Shown: positions 25,128 through 34,600 of the stretch, piece after piece
Layout: each line of letters begins with the position of its first letter
Numbering within the stretch: the stretch's first letter is position 1
NCBI RefSeq assembly: GCF_002007605.1
Contig: NZ_CP019799.1
Span: forward strand, 3,016,001 to 3,080,000
Direction: 5' to 3'
DNA: 64,000 nt
Source: Cellvibrio sp. PSBB023
Lineage (GTDB): Bacteria > Pseudomonadota > Gammaproteobacteria > Pseudomonadales > Cellvibrionaceae
Made by a program: the position numbers and the translations under genes
Notes under the pieces: model-generated
Databases searched by the model: none
Seen by the model: the letters and a program-made list of their open reading frames with translations, nothing else
What the model was told of the DNA's origin: nothing

Positions 25128-26039
25128 TTACTCATCAATTTCCGCCAATTCCGGCCTATAACCAAAGGGGTCAACCGGCGCCCAAGTCGACGGCCATAGA
25201 CTCGCGGGTGGTGCCAGACAATAAGTTGTAGATACCACCTTGACGGCACGAGGCGTGGCAGAAGTCATCAGCCGGGATGCCTTTACCAGTGTGACCTTGT
25301 AGCGAGAGAGCAATTCGGGCAGTTGCTCCAATACCTGTAGCGTTTCCGGATAGGGATGGCCAATCGCGAGGGCAGAACCCTGCTGCTGGGCCTTTTTCAA
25401 TGCAACAACCAATTGCTGGTAGATGACTGTAGTGTCTCTTTTATCGTCCAGAAATACATCCCGTTTGCGGCTGGGCAGGCCGATGTGTTGAGCCTGGATT
25501 AATGCCTGGGTTTGGGCACTGGTGCGACTATCTACAAAATAAAGTTGGCGCTGCTGCAATTCGGCCATCAACCACCCCATAGGCGCAGACTCTTCCGTGA
25601 GCTGACTACCCATATGGTTATTTACCCCTTTGACATGGGGAACATTGGCCAGATTCTGGCGTAACACCCGGAGAAATTCTGCTTTTGACATACCACTGCG
25701 CAAGCCGCCACGCCCCAGAGGGTAGTCATGGTGGTTGCTCATCGGCGCGTGCAACATAACTTCCTTGCCTTGCTGATAAGCATATTCGGCCAGCTCTTGA
25801 CCATGAGGCGTAAAGGGGAGCACAGCGACGGTAATATCACCCGCTAAATTCAGGGTTCGCTGACCCAGGCGCAAGTTGTAGCCCAGATCGTCGATGATGA
25901 TTGCCAGCTGCGCCATCTCATGGGATGGCTTGGCGGCGGGTGAAGCGGGGTGAAAATCACTGGCGCTGCACAAGGCTGCCAGCGCGCTGAGCGCACCCAC
26001 TAGCCAGCGGCACAGGACTATGGCCTTTGGCTTATCCAT
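25128..26039 (-). CDS. Divergent polysaccharide deacetylase family protein (YibQ-like)
   Basis: The product is 303 residues with an N-terminal signal peptide or anchor. The deacetylase-like fold carries IIIDDLGYN, VMLHAPMSN, GVNNHMGSQLT and YFVDSRTS motifs, all of the DUF610/YibQ family. This family is periplasmic and sits in the envC-ctpA neighbourhood in many gammaproteobacteria. The exact substrate is unknown. The gene is 8 bases downstream of ctpA and is probably the last gene of that unit. Confidence 0.88.
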   Translation of the reverse strand: MDKPKAIVLCRWLVGALSALAALCSASDFHPASPAAKPSHEMAQLAIIIDDLGYNLRLGQRTLNLAGDITVAVLPFTPHGQELAEYAYQQGKEVMLHAPMSNHHDYPLGRGGLRSGMSKAEFLRVLRQNLANVPHVKGVNNHMGSQLTEESAPMGWLMAELQQRQLYFVDSRTSAQTQALIQAQHIGLPSRKRDVFLDDKRDTTVIYQQLVVALKKAQQQGSALAIGHPYPETLQVLEQLPELLSRYKVTLVKASRLMTSATPRAVKVVSTTYCLAPPASLWPSTWAPVDPFGYRPELAEIDE

Positions 26040-26047
26040 GGGAGCAA

Positions 26048-27454
26048 TTAATGTGGTGACTGATCGTCAAGGTTGGGCTGCAACACTATGTCCGGGGCGA
26101 TTTCCGGCGTCGGCTCCTGGCTGCTGGCCAAGGGCGAACTTTGCAGGAAAATATTCAAACCTTTTAACAGGTTGAGCGCTTCGTGGAGTTGGTTGTCCTC
26201 CTGCAACAGCTCGGCACTGGTGATGCGACGGGTAGCGCGATCTTTACTGGTGCTCTCTTTACCGCCTTTGGTATTGCCCAAATGACGCGCCAGATCAGCT
26301 TCGGTAACCCCTGGGTTTTGGGCGATAGCCGCGACTTGCACACGCTCGACCTCCACATCCGGCTCAATGCCCTGAGCCTGGATCGAGCGGCCATTGGGTG
26401 TGTAATAGAGCGCCGTGGTGAGCTTTACCGCACGGTCATTGCTGATCGGAATCACCGATTGCACCGAGCCTTTGCCAAAACTGCGAGTTCCCATAATGAT
26501 GGCGCGTTTGTGATCCTGCAGAGCACCCGCCACAATTTCCGAGGCAGAGGCGGAACCGTCATTAATCAGCACCACCAGTGGCAAGCCGTTGGTAATGTCG
26601 CCCGCATCCGCGTTATAGCTGATGTTGCTGTTTTCGAGGCGCCCCTGGGTATAGACCACCTGGCCACCATCGAGGAAGGCATCCACCACCTCGACAGACG
26701 CTTGCAACACGCCGCCAGGGTTGTTGCGCAAATCGAGTATGACACCGCGGGTTTCCGGGTTCTTTTTTAACTGGTCACGGATTTTCTTGCTCATTTCCTT
26801 GCCCGTATCTATTTGGAATTGGGCGATACGGATATAGAAGTAATCCTGCTCCAGCAGGCGGGTGCGCACACTCTGCACCTTGATAATGTCGCGCAGCAGT
26901 TTGAAGTCGATGGGTTGATCAACGCCATCGCGCATCACGGTAATTTTGATCGGGCTATTTTTGGGGCCGCGCATCAGGTTTACGGCCTTGTTCAGATCCA
27001 TGCCTTTTACCGGCTTGTCATCGATGCGCACCACAACATCGCCCGCCATAATGCCGGCATTGGCCGAGGGGCTGCCATCGATAGGGGTAACGACTTTGAC
27101 GTAGCCGTCATCAATACTCACTTCCAAACCAACACCGCCAAATTCACCGGATGTACTGGCCTGCAGGTCGGCAAAGGCTTCTTTGTCCAGGTAGGCGGAG
27201 TGAGGATCGAGCTCGGCAATCATGCCTTTTATGGCGTATTCAAGCAGTTGCGCGTCGCTGATCTCATCGACATAGCCACTGCGCACATGATCGTACACAC
27301 GGGTGAAGGTGCGCAGTTCTTCCAGAGGCAGTAGGCCACTTTCTTTGGTGGTAGGTTTTTCATCCGCCAGCGCCACGGCAGGAAGCAGGACCAACAAGCC
27401 GATAAGGGACGAGCGGAGGTTACCGTGAAACTGGAAAAAAGCCGCGCAAAACAT
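26048..27454 (-). CDS. ctpA: C-terminal processing peptidase, S41 family, with PDZ domain
   Basis: The product is 468 residues from the ATG at 27454 (GGAGAT upstream). It has a signal peptide, a helical cap, a PDZ domain (~90-175) and an S41 core. The catalytic Ser lies in NDGSASASEIV and the Lys in GTRSFGKGSVQ. The RGVILDLRNNPGGVL motif is present. CtpA proteases act in the periplasm; in Pseudomonas the homologue degrades peptidoglycan cross-link hydrolases. The order envC-ctpA-yibQ is conserved there. The C-terminal tail is rich in Pro and Gln. Confidence 0.94.
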   Translation of the reverse strand: MFCAAFFQFHGNLRSSLIGLLVLLPAVALADEKPTTKESGLLPLEELRTFTRVYDHVRSGYVDEISDAQLLEYAIKGMIAELDPHSAYLDKEAFADLQASTSGEFGGVGLEVSIDDGYVKVVTPIDGSPSANAGIMAGDVVVRIDDKPVKGMDLNKAVNLMRGPKNSPIKITVMRDGVDQPIDFKLLRDIIKVQSVRTRLLEQDYFYIRIAQFQIDTGKEMSKKIRDQLKKNPETRGVILDLRNNPGGVLQASVEVVDAFLDGGQVVYTQGRLENSNISYNADAGDITNGLPLVVLINDGSASASEIVAGALQDHKRAIIMGTRSFGKGSVQSVIPISNDRAVKLTTALYYTPNGRSIQAQGIEPDVEVERVQVAAIAQNPGVTEADLARHLGNTKGGKESTSKDRATRRITSAELLQEDNQLHEALNLLKGLNIFLQSSPLASSQEPTPEIAPDIVLQPNLDDQSPH

Positions 27455-27561
27455 GAGATCTCCGATGGCTGAACAAGCCAAAATCTATCCTGAATCGGGG
27501 TGCACACTAAGCCAAAACTGCCGGAAATGACAGCCACCCGCTAAAAAATAACACTGCAGCG

Positions 27562-28743
27562 CTAACCGCGCGCCAGCCACGCTCCGGGGTCAATGGGGCG
27601 CCCCTGATGGCGAATTTCAAAATACAAACCGGTTGTGGCCTGACCGCCGGAATTGCCGACATTGGCGATGGCCTCACCGGCGCGCACCGGTTCACCGGCT
27701 TTTTTTAGCAGGCTTTGGTTGTGCGCATAAAGGCTGAGGTAACCCTCGCCATGATCGACAATAACCAGCAACCCATGCCCACCAAAATAATCGGCAAACA
27801 CCACGCGCCCATGATGGACGGCAATCACCTGATTGCCCATAGGCGCGGCAATATAAGCGCCGCTCCAGTTAATCTGCCCGGCAATACGCGGGCTGCCAAA
27901 GCGATGAATCAGGCTACCTTGGGTTGGCCAGGGCAAACGGCCTTTGCGTTGGGAAAACTTTTCGCCGCCCGCCGGCAAGGGCACATAGGCTGGCGAATTC
28001 ATCGCACCGCTCGTCGCCACTCGCTGGGTTACTCGCTCCAACAAGGCCTGTAGGCGGCGGCGATCCTCACTCAGTTGTTTGAGTTGTTGGTTTTTGTCTT
28101 TGAATTGATCATTGACCTTGGCCAGAGCTTGCTGGCGCTCGTTCTGGCGACTTTTCATCTGTTGGCGCTGCTCGTCCAACTGCGCTTGCATAGCACCTAA
28201 TTCAAGCGTTTTTTTTTCTATCTCCGGTGTTAGTGCATCAATACGGGTGATAGTTTCCATAAAGCGCTGCATTTTGCCATTGTGCGCTTCCATAAAATAA
28301 CTGTGGTATTTCATGATGCGCGAGAGCTGATCGGGCGATTCCTGATTGAGCAAGACTTTAACCTCGCTCTGCTCACCCAATTTATGGGCGGCGCGCATCT
28401 GCTCAGCGATTTGTCCCTGCTGCTTTTTTTTTGCCTGCTCCAGTTGGCTGCGCTCATTTTTTAGCTGATTCAATTCATTGTTTTGCTGTTTGAGTTCTTT
28501 GTTGATCTCATTGGCTTTTTGCTGCAGCTTGTTAATTTCCTCTTCGGATTTTTGCAGCTCTTTTTGCAGTGTGGAACGTGTACCTTGCACCTGCTGCAAT
28601 TCTTTTTGCAGGGCTTCTATCTCTTTTTGCAGCTTGGCCATCTCGGCCTTTTCATCCGCATAAGCCGTGGCCGCAAACAGGACAACCGAACAAAGCAAGC
28701 TGTTGAGTGCGAGAGTTTTGGTGAATGCAAAAAATCGACTCAT
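27562..28743 (-). CDS. envC: EnvC-type murein hydrolase activator
   Basis: The product is 393 residues with a signal peptide, a long coiled coil (~30-255) and a C-terminal LytM/M23 domain (~275-393). In the LytM domain the zinc-binding HxH of active enzymes is replaced (TGLYFEIRH), as in E. coli EnvC. It should therefore activate amidases for daughter-cell separation rather than cut peptidoglycan. It lies between gpmI and ctpA, the conserved order. Confidence 0.93.
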   Translation of the reverse strand: MSRFFAFTKTLALNSLLCSVVLFAATAYADEKAEMAKLQKEIEALQKELQQVQGTRSTLQKELQKSEEEINKLQQKANEINKELKQQNNELNQLKNERSQLEQAKKKQQGQIAEQMRAAHKLGEQSEVKVLLNQESPDQLSRIMKYHSYFMEAHNGKMQRFMETITRIDALTPEIEKKTLELGAMQAQLDEQRQQMKSRQNERQQALAKVNDQFKDKNQQLKQLSEDRRRLQALLERVTQRVATSGAMNSPAYVPLPAGGEKFSQRKGRLPWPTQGSLIHRFGSPRIAGQINWSGAYIAAPMGNQVIAVHHGRVVFADYFGGHGLLVIVDHGEGYLSLYAHNQSLLKKAGEPVRAGEAIANVGNSGGQATTGLYFEIRHQGRPIDPGAWLARG

Positions 28744-28760
28744 GGTAGTGATATCAATAA

Positions 28761-28798
28761 AGGTGAAAAAGAAAACGGCCGGTGCAGGGCACCAGCCG
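28761..28798 (-). terminator. Terminator of gpmI
   Basis: On the minus strand a 10-bp stem (CGGCTGGTGC / GCACCGGCCG, one G-U) is followed by TTTTCTTTTT. It lies 16 bases past the gpmI stop and ahead of envC. Confidence 0.85.
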
Positions 28799-28813
28799 CT
28801 TTGTGCCGCCCGA

Positions 28814-30358
28814 TTACGCCAGGGTAATCAAATTGCGGCCAGTCATTTCTTGGGGTTGCGGCAAGCCCATCAAGTACAGCATGGTAGGTGCAACATCCGC
28901 CAGTGAGCCGCCAGGAGCAATGGTGCCTTTGCGGTAGCTGTGGAAAATAAACGGCACCGGCAGAGTGGAGTGCTGGGTGTGGGGCTGCCCCGTTTCCTCG
29001 TCGAACATTTCCTCCACGTTGCCGTGGTCGGCAGTAATCAGCGCTTCGCCGCCCACCTTGTCTACCGCTTCCAGTACACGACCAACACAAGCATCTACTG
29101 CTTCAACGGCTTTGGTTGCCGCTTCCATAATGCCCGAGTGACCAACCATATCGCAGTTGGCGTAGTTGCAAATAATCGCGTCATATTTGCCGGATTCAAT
29201 CGCCTCCACCAATTTATCAGTCACTATGGGCGCATTCATTTCCGGTTGCAGGTCATAGGTAGCCACTTGGGGTGATGGCACCAGAATACGGTCTTCCCCT
29301 TCGTAAACCACTTCGTTGCCGCTGTTGAAGAAGAAGGTTACGTGGGCATATTTTTCTGTTTCGGCGATGCGCAATTGGGTTTTTCCCAACTGGGCGATGT
29401 AATCGCCAAATGAATTGGTCAGGTCTTCCGGCGGGAAGGCGATGGGTGCCTTGATGCTGGAGGCGTATTCGGTGGTTTGCACAAAATGCGCAATGGCCGG
29501 GTGCAATTCACGTTCAAAACCGGTGAAGTCTTCGCTGATCAGGGCATTGGTAATTTCGCGCGCGCGGTCCGGGCGGAAGTTCATGAAAATTACCGAGTCG
29601 CCATCATTGATAGTCGCCACTTCTTCATCTTCGCCGCAGATCACGGTCGCCTTCACAAATTCGTCGTTTTCACCGCGCTCGTAGGCCGCTTTCAGGCCAT
29701 CGACTGCCGTGAGTGCATCAAATTCTGCATCGCCAGTGACCATCACATCGTAAGCAGCTTTCACGCGATCCCAGCGGTTGTCGCGGTCGAGCGCAAAGTA
29801 ACGGCCAACAATAGAGGCGACACGCCCGGCACCCAATGCCTTGAACAAATCCTGCGCCTTTTGCAGGGATTTTTCGGCGCTGCGTGGCGCGGTATCGCGA
29901 CCATCGAGGAAGGCGTGCAGGTAAACCTGTTTTGCGCCGCGCTCTACGGCCATTTTCATCATGGCGTAGATGTGGTCTTCGTGGCTGTGTACGCCGCCTT
30001 CCGAGAGCAGGCCGAGAATATGCACGGCCTTGCCACTTTCGATTGCGGAATCAATCGCCTTGACGTACACCGGGTTGGTAAAGAAATCGCCATCGCTAAT
30101 GGCCTTGTTGATGCGAGTGAAGTTTTGGTAGACCACGCGGCCAGCGCCGAGGGTCATGTGGCCCACTTCGCTGTTACCCATTTGGCCCTCAGGCAAACCC
30201 ACCGCCATACCCGAGGTCTCGATCAGGCTTTTGGGATCATTGGCCCAAAGTTTATCGAACACCGGTTTGTGCGCTGCCGCAATCGCGTTGTATTTGGTTT
30301 TTTCGGAATAGCCAAAGCCATCGAGGATTAACAGAACTACAGGTTTTTTAGCGCTCAT
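28814..30358 (-). CDS. gpmI: 2,3-bisphosphoglycerate-independent phosphoglycerate mutase
   Basis: The product is 514 residues from the ATG at 30358; the open frame extends to 30397, but the shorter start fits the family (E. coli GpmM is 514). Motifs are [12 protein letters not shown] at the N-terminus, the Ser loop [30 protein letters not shown] and the metal-binding [12 protein letters not shown]. It interconverts 3- and 2-phosphoglycerate with Mn2+. It heads the minus-strand gpmI-envC-ctpA-yibQ series and diverges from yibN. Confidence 0.97.
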   Translation of the reverse strand: MSAKKPVVLLILDGFGYSEKTKYNAIAAAHKPVFDKLWANDPKSLIETSGMAVGLPEGQMGNSEVGHMTLGAGRVVYQNFTRINKAISDGDFFTNPVYVKAIDSAIESGKAVHILGLLSEGGVHSHEDHIYAMMKMAVERGAKQVYLHAFLDGRDTAPRSAEKSLQKAQDLFKALGAGRVASIVGRYFALDRDNRWDRVKAAYDVMVTGDAEFDALTAVDGLKAAYERGENDEFVKATVICGEDEEVATINDGDSVIFMNFRPDRAREITNALISEDFTGFERELHPAIAHFVQTTEYASSIKAPIAFPPEDLTNSFGDYIAQLGKTQLRIAETEKYAHVTFFFNSGNEVVYEGEDRILVPSPQVATYDLQPEMNAPIVTDKLVEAIESGKYDAIICNYANCDMVGHSGIMEAATKAVEAVDACVGRVLEAVDKVGGEALITADHGNVEEMFDEETGQPHTQHSTLPVPFIFHSYRKGTIAPGGSLADVAPTMLYLMGLPQPQEMTGRNLITLA

Positions 30359-30716
30359 AAATCGTTTCCAGGGTCGGATGAACATGAATCGGGACAAATC
30401 GCTATAGCCGTTGGGGCCACAGCGGCGAATCAGGTGCGCAGGTTGCCGGGCGGCAAGCGCGATAATGGCTCGTATTCTAACGGGTTGAGCGCGCTAACTC
30501 TATGTAAAAAGGTGCTATTAACCGCTTACAATCTGGCTATAGGCGGCATAAACCCTCATTCCGGGCCTGAATGCCGCCGTCAATCGCGGCGACCAATCGT
30601 GTATACTCCGGCGCCTTGTTGTCGCCAACCATAAAACTGCTGGCGGCGCGTATTGAAAACCCCTTTATACGCCCCCACCTATCGGGTCGGACCCAACCAA
30701 AAGAAGGCAAAGTACC

Positions 30717-31130
30717 GTGGATTTTTTTGTATTTGTTTCACATGAGTGGCTTCTGGTCACCACCCTGATTGTATTGATTTACATCTATGTATGGCGCGAT
30801 CGCATCAAAAGTGGACGCCCGGTGTCACCCCATGAAGTAACCCGTTTGGTCAATGAGGGCAATGCGGTACTGGTCGACCTGCGCGATAGCGCCGAGTTCA
30901 AAGCGGGCCACATTGTGGGAGCGATCAATGTTCCCTACGCCAAGCTCACCAAAGAATCTACCGAGGTGGCGAGCTACAAGGATAAAACCATTATCCTCAT
31001 CGACAAACTGGGTCAACACGCCGGTGCTGTTGGCCGCTTTCTGGGCAAGGAAGGGTTTGACGTACGCCGTTTGGGCGGCGGTATTGCCGAATGGCAAGCG
31101 CAAAATTTACCGCTGGTAAAAGGCAAGTAA
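30717..31130 (+). CDS. Membrane-anchored rhodanese-like protein (YibN-like), catalytic Cys absent
   Basis: The product is 137 residues from a GTG start. One N-terminal membrane segment (~11-25) is followed by a cytoplasmic rhodanese-like domain with VDLRDSAEFKAGHIVGAINVP. The active-site loop reads IILIDKLGQHAG, so Asp or Lys stands where active rhodaneses have Cys. E. coli YibN has the same gap and the same neighbours (gpmM, grxC, secB). Sulfur transfer is therefore unlikely. Recent work links YibN to the membrane insertase YidC; transfer of that role here is inference. Confidence 0.9.
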   Translation: MDFFVFVSHEWLLVTTLIVLIYIYVWRDRIKSGRPVSPHEVTRLVNEGNAVLVDLRDSAEFKAGHIVGAINVPYAKLTKESTEVASYKDKTIILIDKLGQHAGAVGRFLGKEGFDVRRLGGGIAEWQAQNLPLVKGK

Positions 31131-31177
31131 TGCCTGTGCCATTGGCCGTTTGATTTAGCTGAATTTTTGGAGTTTTT

Positions 31178-31435
31178 ATGGCCCACGTGATTATGTATAC
31201 CACCGCTGTCTGCCCCTATTGCGTTAATGCAAAAAAGCTACTGGCGCAAAAAGGCGTGGCAGTGGAAGAAATTCGCGTGGACACCCAGCCGCAATTGCGT
31301 CAGGAAATGATGGACAAAAGCGGTCAGCGCACAGTGCCGCAGATCTGGATCGGCGAACATCACGTCGGCGGTTTTACCGATCTCTGGGCGCTGGATAAAG
31401 CGGGCAAATTAGACGCACTGCTGGCGCAACCCTGA
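31178..31435 (+). CDS. grxC: Glutaredoxin 3
   Basis: The product is 85 residues. The CPYC redox motif is at residues 12-15, with the cis-Pro region RTVPQIWIGEHHVGG typical of glutaredoxin 3. It reduces disulfides and glutathionylated proteins using glutathione in the cytoplasm. It lies 47 bases after yibN and 66 before secB, the conserved E. coli and Pseudomonas order. Confidence 0.97.
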   Translation: MAHVIMYTTAVCPYCVNAKKLLAQKGVAVEEIRVDTQPQLRQEMMDKSGQRTVPQIWIGEHHVGGFTDLWALDKAGKLDALLAQP

Positions 31436-31501
31436 TTCGCCAGCGGTCGCTGCTGTACCAACAATCACTCATCTATTTAATACCACCAAGTCGAGTTCAT
31501 T

Positions 31502-32017
31502 ATGTCTGAAAATAATCAACAAACTGCTGCAGCAGAAGGTGCCAAGGGCCCGGTATTCGCTATTCAACGTATCTACTTGAAAGATATTTCGTTTGAAACG
31601 CCCATGGGCCCGGAAGCGTTTACCAAGGCTTACAAGCCTAATATCCAACAGGATTTAAACATCCAGGCCAATCCGGTGGAAGACGGCCTGTATGAAGTGG
31701 TTCTGCTGCTCACCATTACTGCACGCCTGGAAGACCGCGCAGTATTCCTGGTGGAAGTAAAACAAGCGGGCTTGTTCGCTATTTCCGGTATCGAAGGCCC
31801 TGCTGTCACGCAATTGATTAACACCGCCTGCCCGCAAATTTTGTTCCCCTACGCACGCGAAGCGGTAGATGGCATTCTCGGTCGCGGCAGCTTCCCCCCC
31901 TTAATGCTGCCTCCTATCAATTTTGATGCAGTATTCGTACAAGCCATCAGCGCCGCGCAACAACAGGCGCAGCAAGCTCAACAAGCCAAGGGCGAAACAA
32001 CAGAAACCCTGAACTAA
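31502..32017 (+). CDS. secB: Protein-export chaperone SecB
   Basis: The product is 171 residues, slightly longer than the E. coli protein (155). Family features are FAIQRIYLKDISFETPM, the YEVVLLLTITA strand, and the CPQILFPYAREAVDGILGRG-like segment followed by LPPINFDAVF. SecB holds exported precursors unfolded and hands them to SecA. The C-terminus is extended by a Gln/Ala-rich tail. A terminator follows at 32040. Confidence 0.97.
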   Translation: MSENNQQTAAAEGAKGPVFAIQRIYLKDISFETPMGPEAFTKAYKPNIQQDLNIQANPVEDGLYEVVLLLTITARLEDRAVFLVEVKQAGLFAISGIEGPAVTQLINTACPQILFPYAREAVDGILGRGSFPPLMLPPINFDAVFVQAISAAQQQAQQAQQAKGETTETLN

Positions 32018-32039
32018 TCAGGCATCCGGTTTTGCGCTG

Positions 32040-32070
32040 AAAGGCAATCACGTCGGTGATTGCCTTTTTT
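32040..32070 (+). terminator. Terminator of the yibN-grxC-secB unit
   Basis: A 12-bp stem (AAAGGCAATCAC / GTGATTGCCTTT) with a GTCG loop is followed by further T. Confidence 0.92.
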
Positions 32071-32173
32071 ATTGCGCCGCGTTTTAGCTATCACCTTGTT
32101 TTGTCGCTTTGTGAGTGTAATCTACGTCAAGTCTCGCATAATCACTGCAGTTGATGATGAACGGTAAATCGCT

Positions 32174-33679
32174 ATGTTTAACTTATCCTCAAGCCCCGAC
32201 GCGGGTGCCAGCCATATCGCCGCACTGGATTTAGGCTCCAACAGTTTTCACATGATTGTCGCGCGCTGGGATAACGGCCAACTCACGCTGCTTGATCGTT
32301 TGCGCGAGCCAGTGCGCCTCGGTTTTGGTTTGCAAGCCGATGGCAGCTTAAGCAAAGACGCGCGTGAACGTGCACTCGCCTGCCTTGAGCGTTTTGGCGA
32401 ATGCCTGCGCGCTTATCCCTCGCGCAGTGTGCGCATTGTGGGCACTAAAACCTTGCGCAGCATTAGCGATGCCGGTGAGTTTCTCGCCGCCGCCGAAGCG
32501 CGCTTGGGGCACCCGGTGGAAATTATTTCCGGCGATGAAGAAGCGCGATTAATTTATCTGGGCGTAGCCCATTGCATTGCGCCGGATAAAGGCAATCGCA
32601 TTGTGATGGACATTGGCGGCGGTAGCACCGAAGTCATTCTGGGTTCCGGCATGACGCCTTCGCTGAAAGAAAGTTTAAACATGGGTTGTGTCGCTATCAC
32701 CAAACAATTTTTTAATGATGGCAAGGTCACAGAGAAATCCATCACCAAAGCACTCATTGCTTGCTTGCAAGAATTACAGCCAGTGAAAGATGAATTTATC
32801 GAACGCGGCTGGCAAGAAGTATTGGGCGCGTCGGGCAGCATCAAAGCCGTTGCCAAAGTGTGTGAGACTAACGGCTGGAGTGACGGTGCTATTAGCGCCA
32901 CATCACTTGATAAAATTATTGCGCGCTATTTGGATGCCGGCAAACTCGATATCGACATGCCCGGATTATCCGATGATCGCAAGCCGGTTTTTTTAGGCGG
33001 CGCCATTGTGTTGCGTGCGTTGTTTGAAGCGCTGCAACTAAAAAGCATGATCGCCGCCGACTGGGCGCTGCGCGAAGGTTTATTGTTCGACCAAAAAGGC
33101 AGACTGGAAAATCACGATATTCGCCAAGCCAGCGTAGATGCACTCGCGCTGCGTTTTCATGTGAATATGGAAAAGGCAACAGCGGTAGAAAAAACTGCAC
33201 TCAACTTATTAACGCAGGTCGCACAAAAATGGCAGCTCACGGCGCGCGATGCCAGAAAATTATTGGGCTGGGCGGCGCGCCTATACCAAGTGGGATTGGA
33301 TATTGCGCACAATGATTATCACAAACACTCCGCTTACATTGTGCAACATGTTGATCTCGCTGGTTGCTCACGGGCGGAGCAAACTCAACTCTCCGCCTTA
33401 GTCCTCGCACATCGCAAACGATTTCCGGCTAAAAATTTCCCGCTCGACAATACTGACCTGGTGCGCCTCGCCATTTTATTGCGCCTCGCCGCCATTTTTC
33501 ATCGCGGCCGCATAAAAGATGGCTTGCCCAACATTTCACTCACCGCCGATGGCAAAAAAATTAAATTATCACTGCCTCATCACTGGATTCAAAGCCACCC
33601 CTTAACCCAAGCGGACCTGGACACTGAACAGCGGCATTTGGGGGATATTGGTTATGAATTGATGGTGAGCGGCAATTAG
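32174..33679 (+). CDS. ppx: Exopolyphosphatase (Ppx/GppA family)
   Basis: The product is 501 residues, the length of Ppx/GppA. The N-terminal actin-like ATPase fold has AALDLGSNSFHMIVA and the phosphate-binding VMDIGGGSTEVILG; SGDEEARLIYLGV and the ALREGLL helix are also present. The C-terminal half is the HD-like domain. It hydrolyses polyphosphate or pppGpp; Ppx and GppA are hard to separate by sequence, but Ppx is more likely. The stop is 1 base from the next gene, so the two are probably co-transcribed. Confidence 0.9.
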   Translation: MFNLSSSPDAGASHIAALDLGSNSFHMIVARWDNGQLTLLDRLREPVRLGFGLQADGSLSKDARERALACLERFGECLRAYPSRSVRIVGTKTLRSISDAGEFLAAAEARLGHPVEIISGDEEARLIYLGVAHCIAPDKGNRIVMDIGGGSTEVILGSGMTPSLKESLNMGCVAITKQFFNDGKVTEKSITKALIACLQELQPVKDEFIERGWQEVLGASGSIKAVAKVCETNGWSDGAISATSLDKIIARYLDAGKLDIDMPGLSDDRKPVFLGGAIVLRALFEALQLKSMIAADWALREGLLFDQKGRLENHDIRQASVDALALRFHVNMEKATAVEKTALNLLTQVAQKWQLTARDARKLLGWAARLYQVGLDIAHNDYHKHSAYIVQHVDLAGCSRAEQTQLSALVLAHRKRFPAKNFPLDNTDLVRLAILLRLAAIFHRGRIKDGLPNISLTADGKKIKLSLPHHWIQSHPLTQADLDTEQRHLGDIGYELMVSGN

Positions 33680-33680
33680 C

Positions 33681-34541
33681 ATGCAAACATCCCCTTCCAA
33701 CAGCGGTTATTTTTTTGCCGCTGGCGCTGTGTTGATTTGGTCTGGTTTTGTGTTGGTGGCCCGGATGGGTGGAACCAGTGAATTGAATGCGTTTGATATT
33801 ACCGCGTTGCGTTTTGGTGTTGCCTCATTGGTGTTACTGCCTTTGTGGCTATTCTGGAAACGCGTTCCACTTTTTAATAAAACCATGTTGTCGTTAGCAC
33901 TAACCGGTGGCATAGGTTATTCAACAGTTGTGTATTTTGCGTTTAAGCATGCACCCGCCGCCCATGGTGCCGTGCTTATTTCAGGGCTACTGCCGTTTTT
34001 TGTGCCCTTGATGGCATTTATATTGTTACACGAACCACTGCGACGCAATTTGCGTATAGCGCTGCCAATTATTGCGCTGGGTATTATTTGCCTTGGTGTG
34101 GATATTTTTTCGCGCAGCGAAAATACCTTGCCCGGCGATCTGTTGTTAATTACGTCATCGCTTATTTGGGCGCTCTATACCATTCTGGCCAAACGCTCCG
34201 GTTTTGGGGCGTGGGAAACAGCCATTGGCAGTGCGCTTTTATCTGCGCTGATATTTTTGCCGGTTTATATTTTATGGCTACCCAAAGCGATTCTCTTGGC
34301 ACCGGTTAAGGATATTGTGCTGCAAGGAATTTATCAGGGGCTGATAGTGGCGGTGATTGCGATGCTGTTTTATATGGCGGCAATGACGCGGCTTGGACCA
34401 GCCAGAACCGGCGCGTGCATGGCGTTGGTTCCGGCGCTGGCAGGCATTGGCGCATCACTGGTATTAGGTGAAGATTTAAATGGATGGTTGGTGTCCGGTT
34501 TATTGGCAACCAGTACCGGTGCATGGTTAGGCGCGAGATAG
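33681..34541 (+). CDS. DMT superfamily transporter, EamA type
   Basis: The product is 286 residues with ten predicted membrane segments arranged as two EamA repeats (GAVLIWSGFVLVARMGG at the first repeat; LLLITSSLIWALYTILAKRSG at the second). These are metabolite or drug exporters of the inner membrane; the substrate is unknown. The ATG is 1 base after the ppx stop. A bidirectional terminator follows. Confidence 0.88.
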   Translation: MQTSPSNSGYFFAAGAVLIWSGFVLVARMGGTSELNAFDITALRFGVASLVLLPLWLFWKRVPLFNKTMLSLALTGGIGYSTVVYFAFKHAPAAHGAVLISGLLPFFVPLMAFILLHEPLRRNLRIALPIIALGIICLGVDIFSRSENTLPGDLLLITSSLIWALYTILAKRSGFGAWETAIGSALLSALIFLPVYILWLPKAILLAPVKDIVLQGIYQGLIVAVIAMLFYMAAMTRLGPARTGACMALVPALAGIGASLVLGEDLNGWLVSGLLATSTGAWLGAR

Positions 34542-34549
34542 CCACCTAT

Positions 34550-34577
34550 AAAAAAACCGGCAGCGCCGGTTTTTTTT
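34550..34577. terminator. Bidirectional terminator after the DMT transporter gene
   Basis: A stem ACCGGC / GCCGGT with a 3-base loop is flanked by A7 on the left and T8 on the right. It serves the convergent genes on both sides. Confidence 0.92.
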
Positions 34578-34600
34578 ATGGTGCAGGTGCTGCCTATGAA

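Noticed and set aside
27562..27900. EnvC C-terminus as an active M23 peptidase
   Set aside because: The HxH zinc motif is degenerate, as in known EnvC activators.
29477..30331. A 284-codon open frame antisense to gpmI
   Set aside because: gpmI is unambiguous on the other strand; this is a shadow frame without family resemblance.
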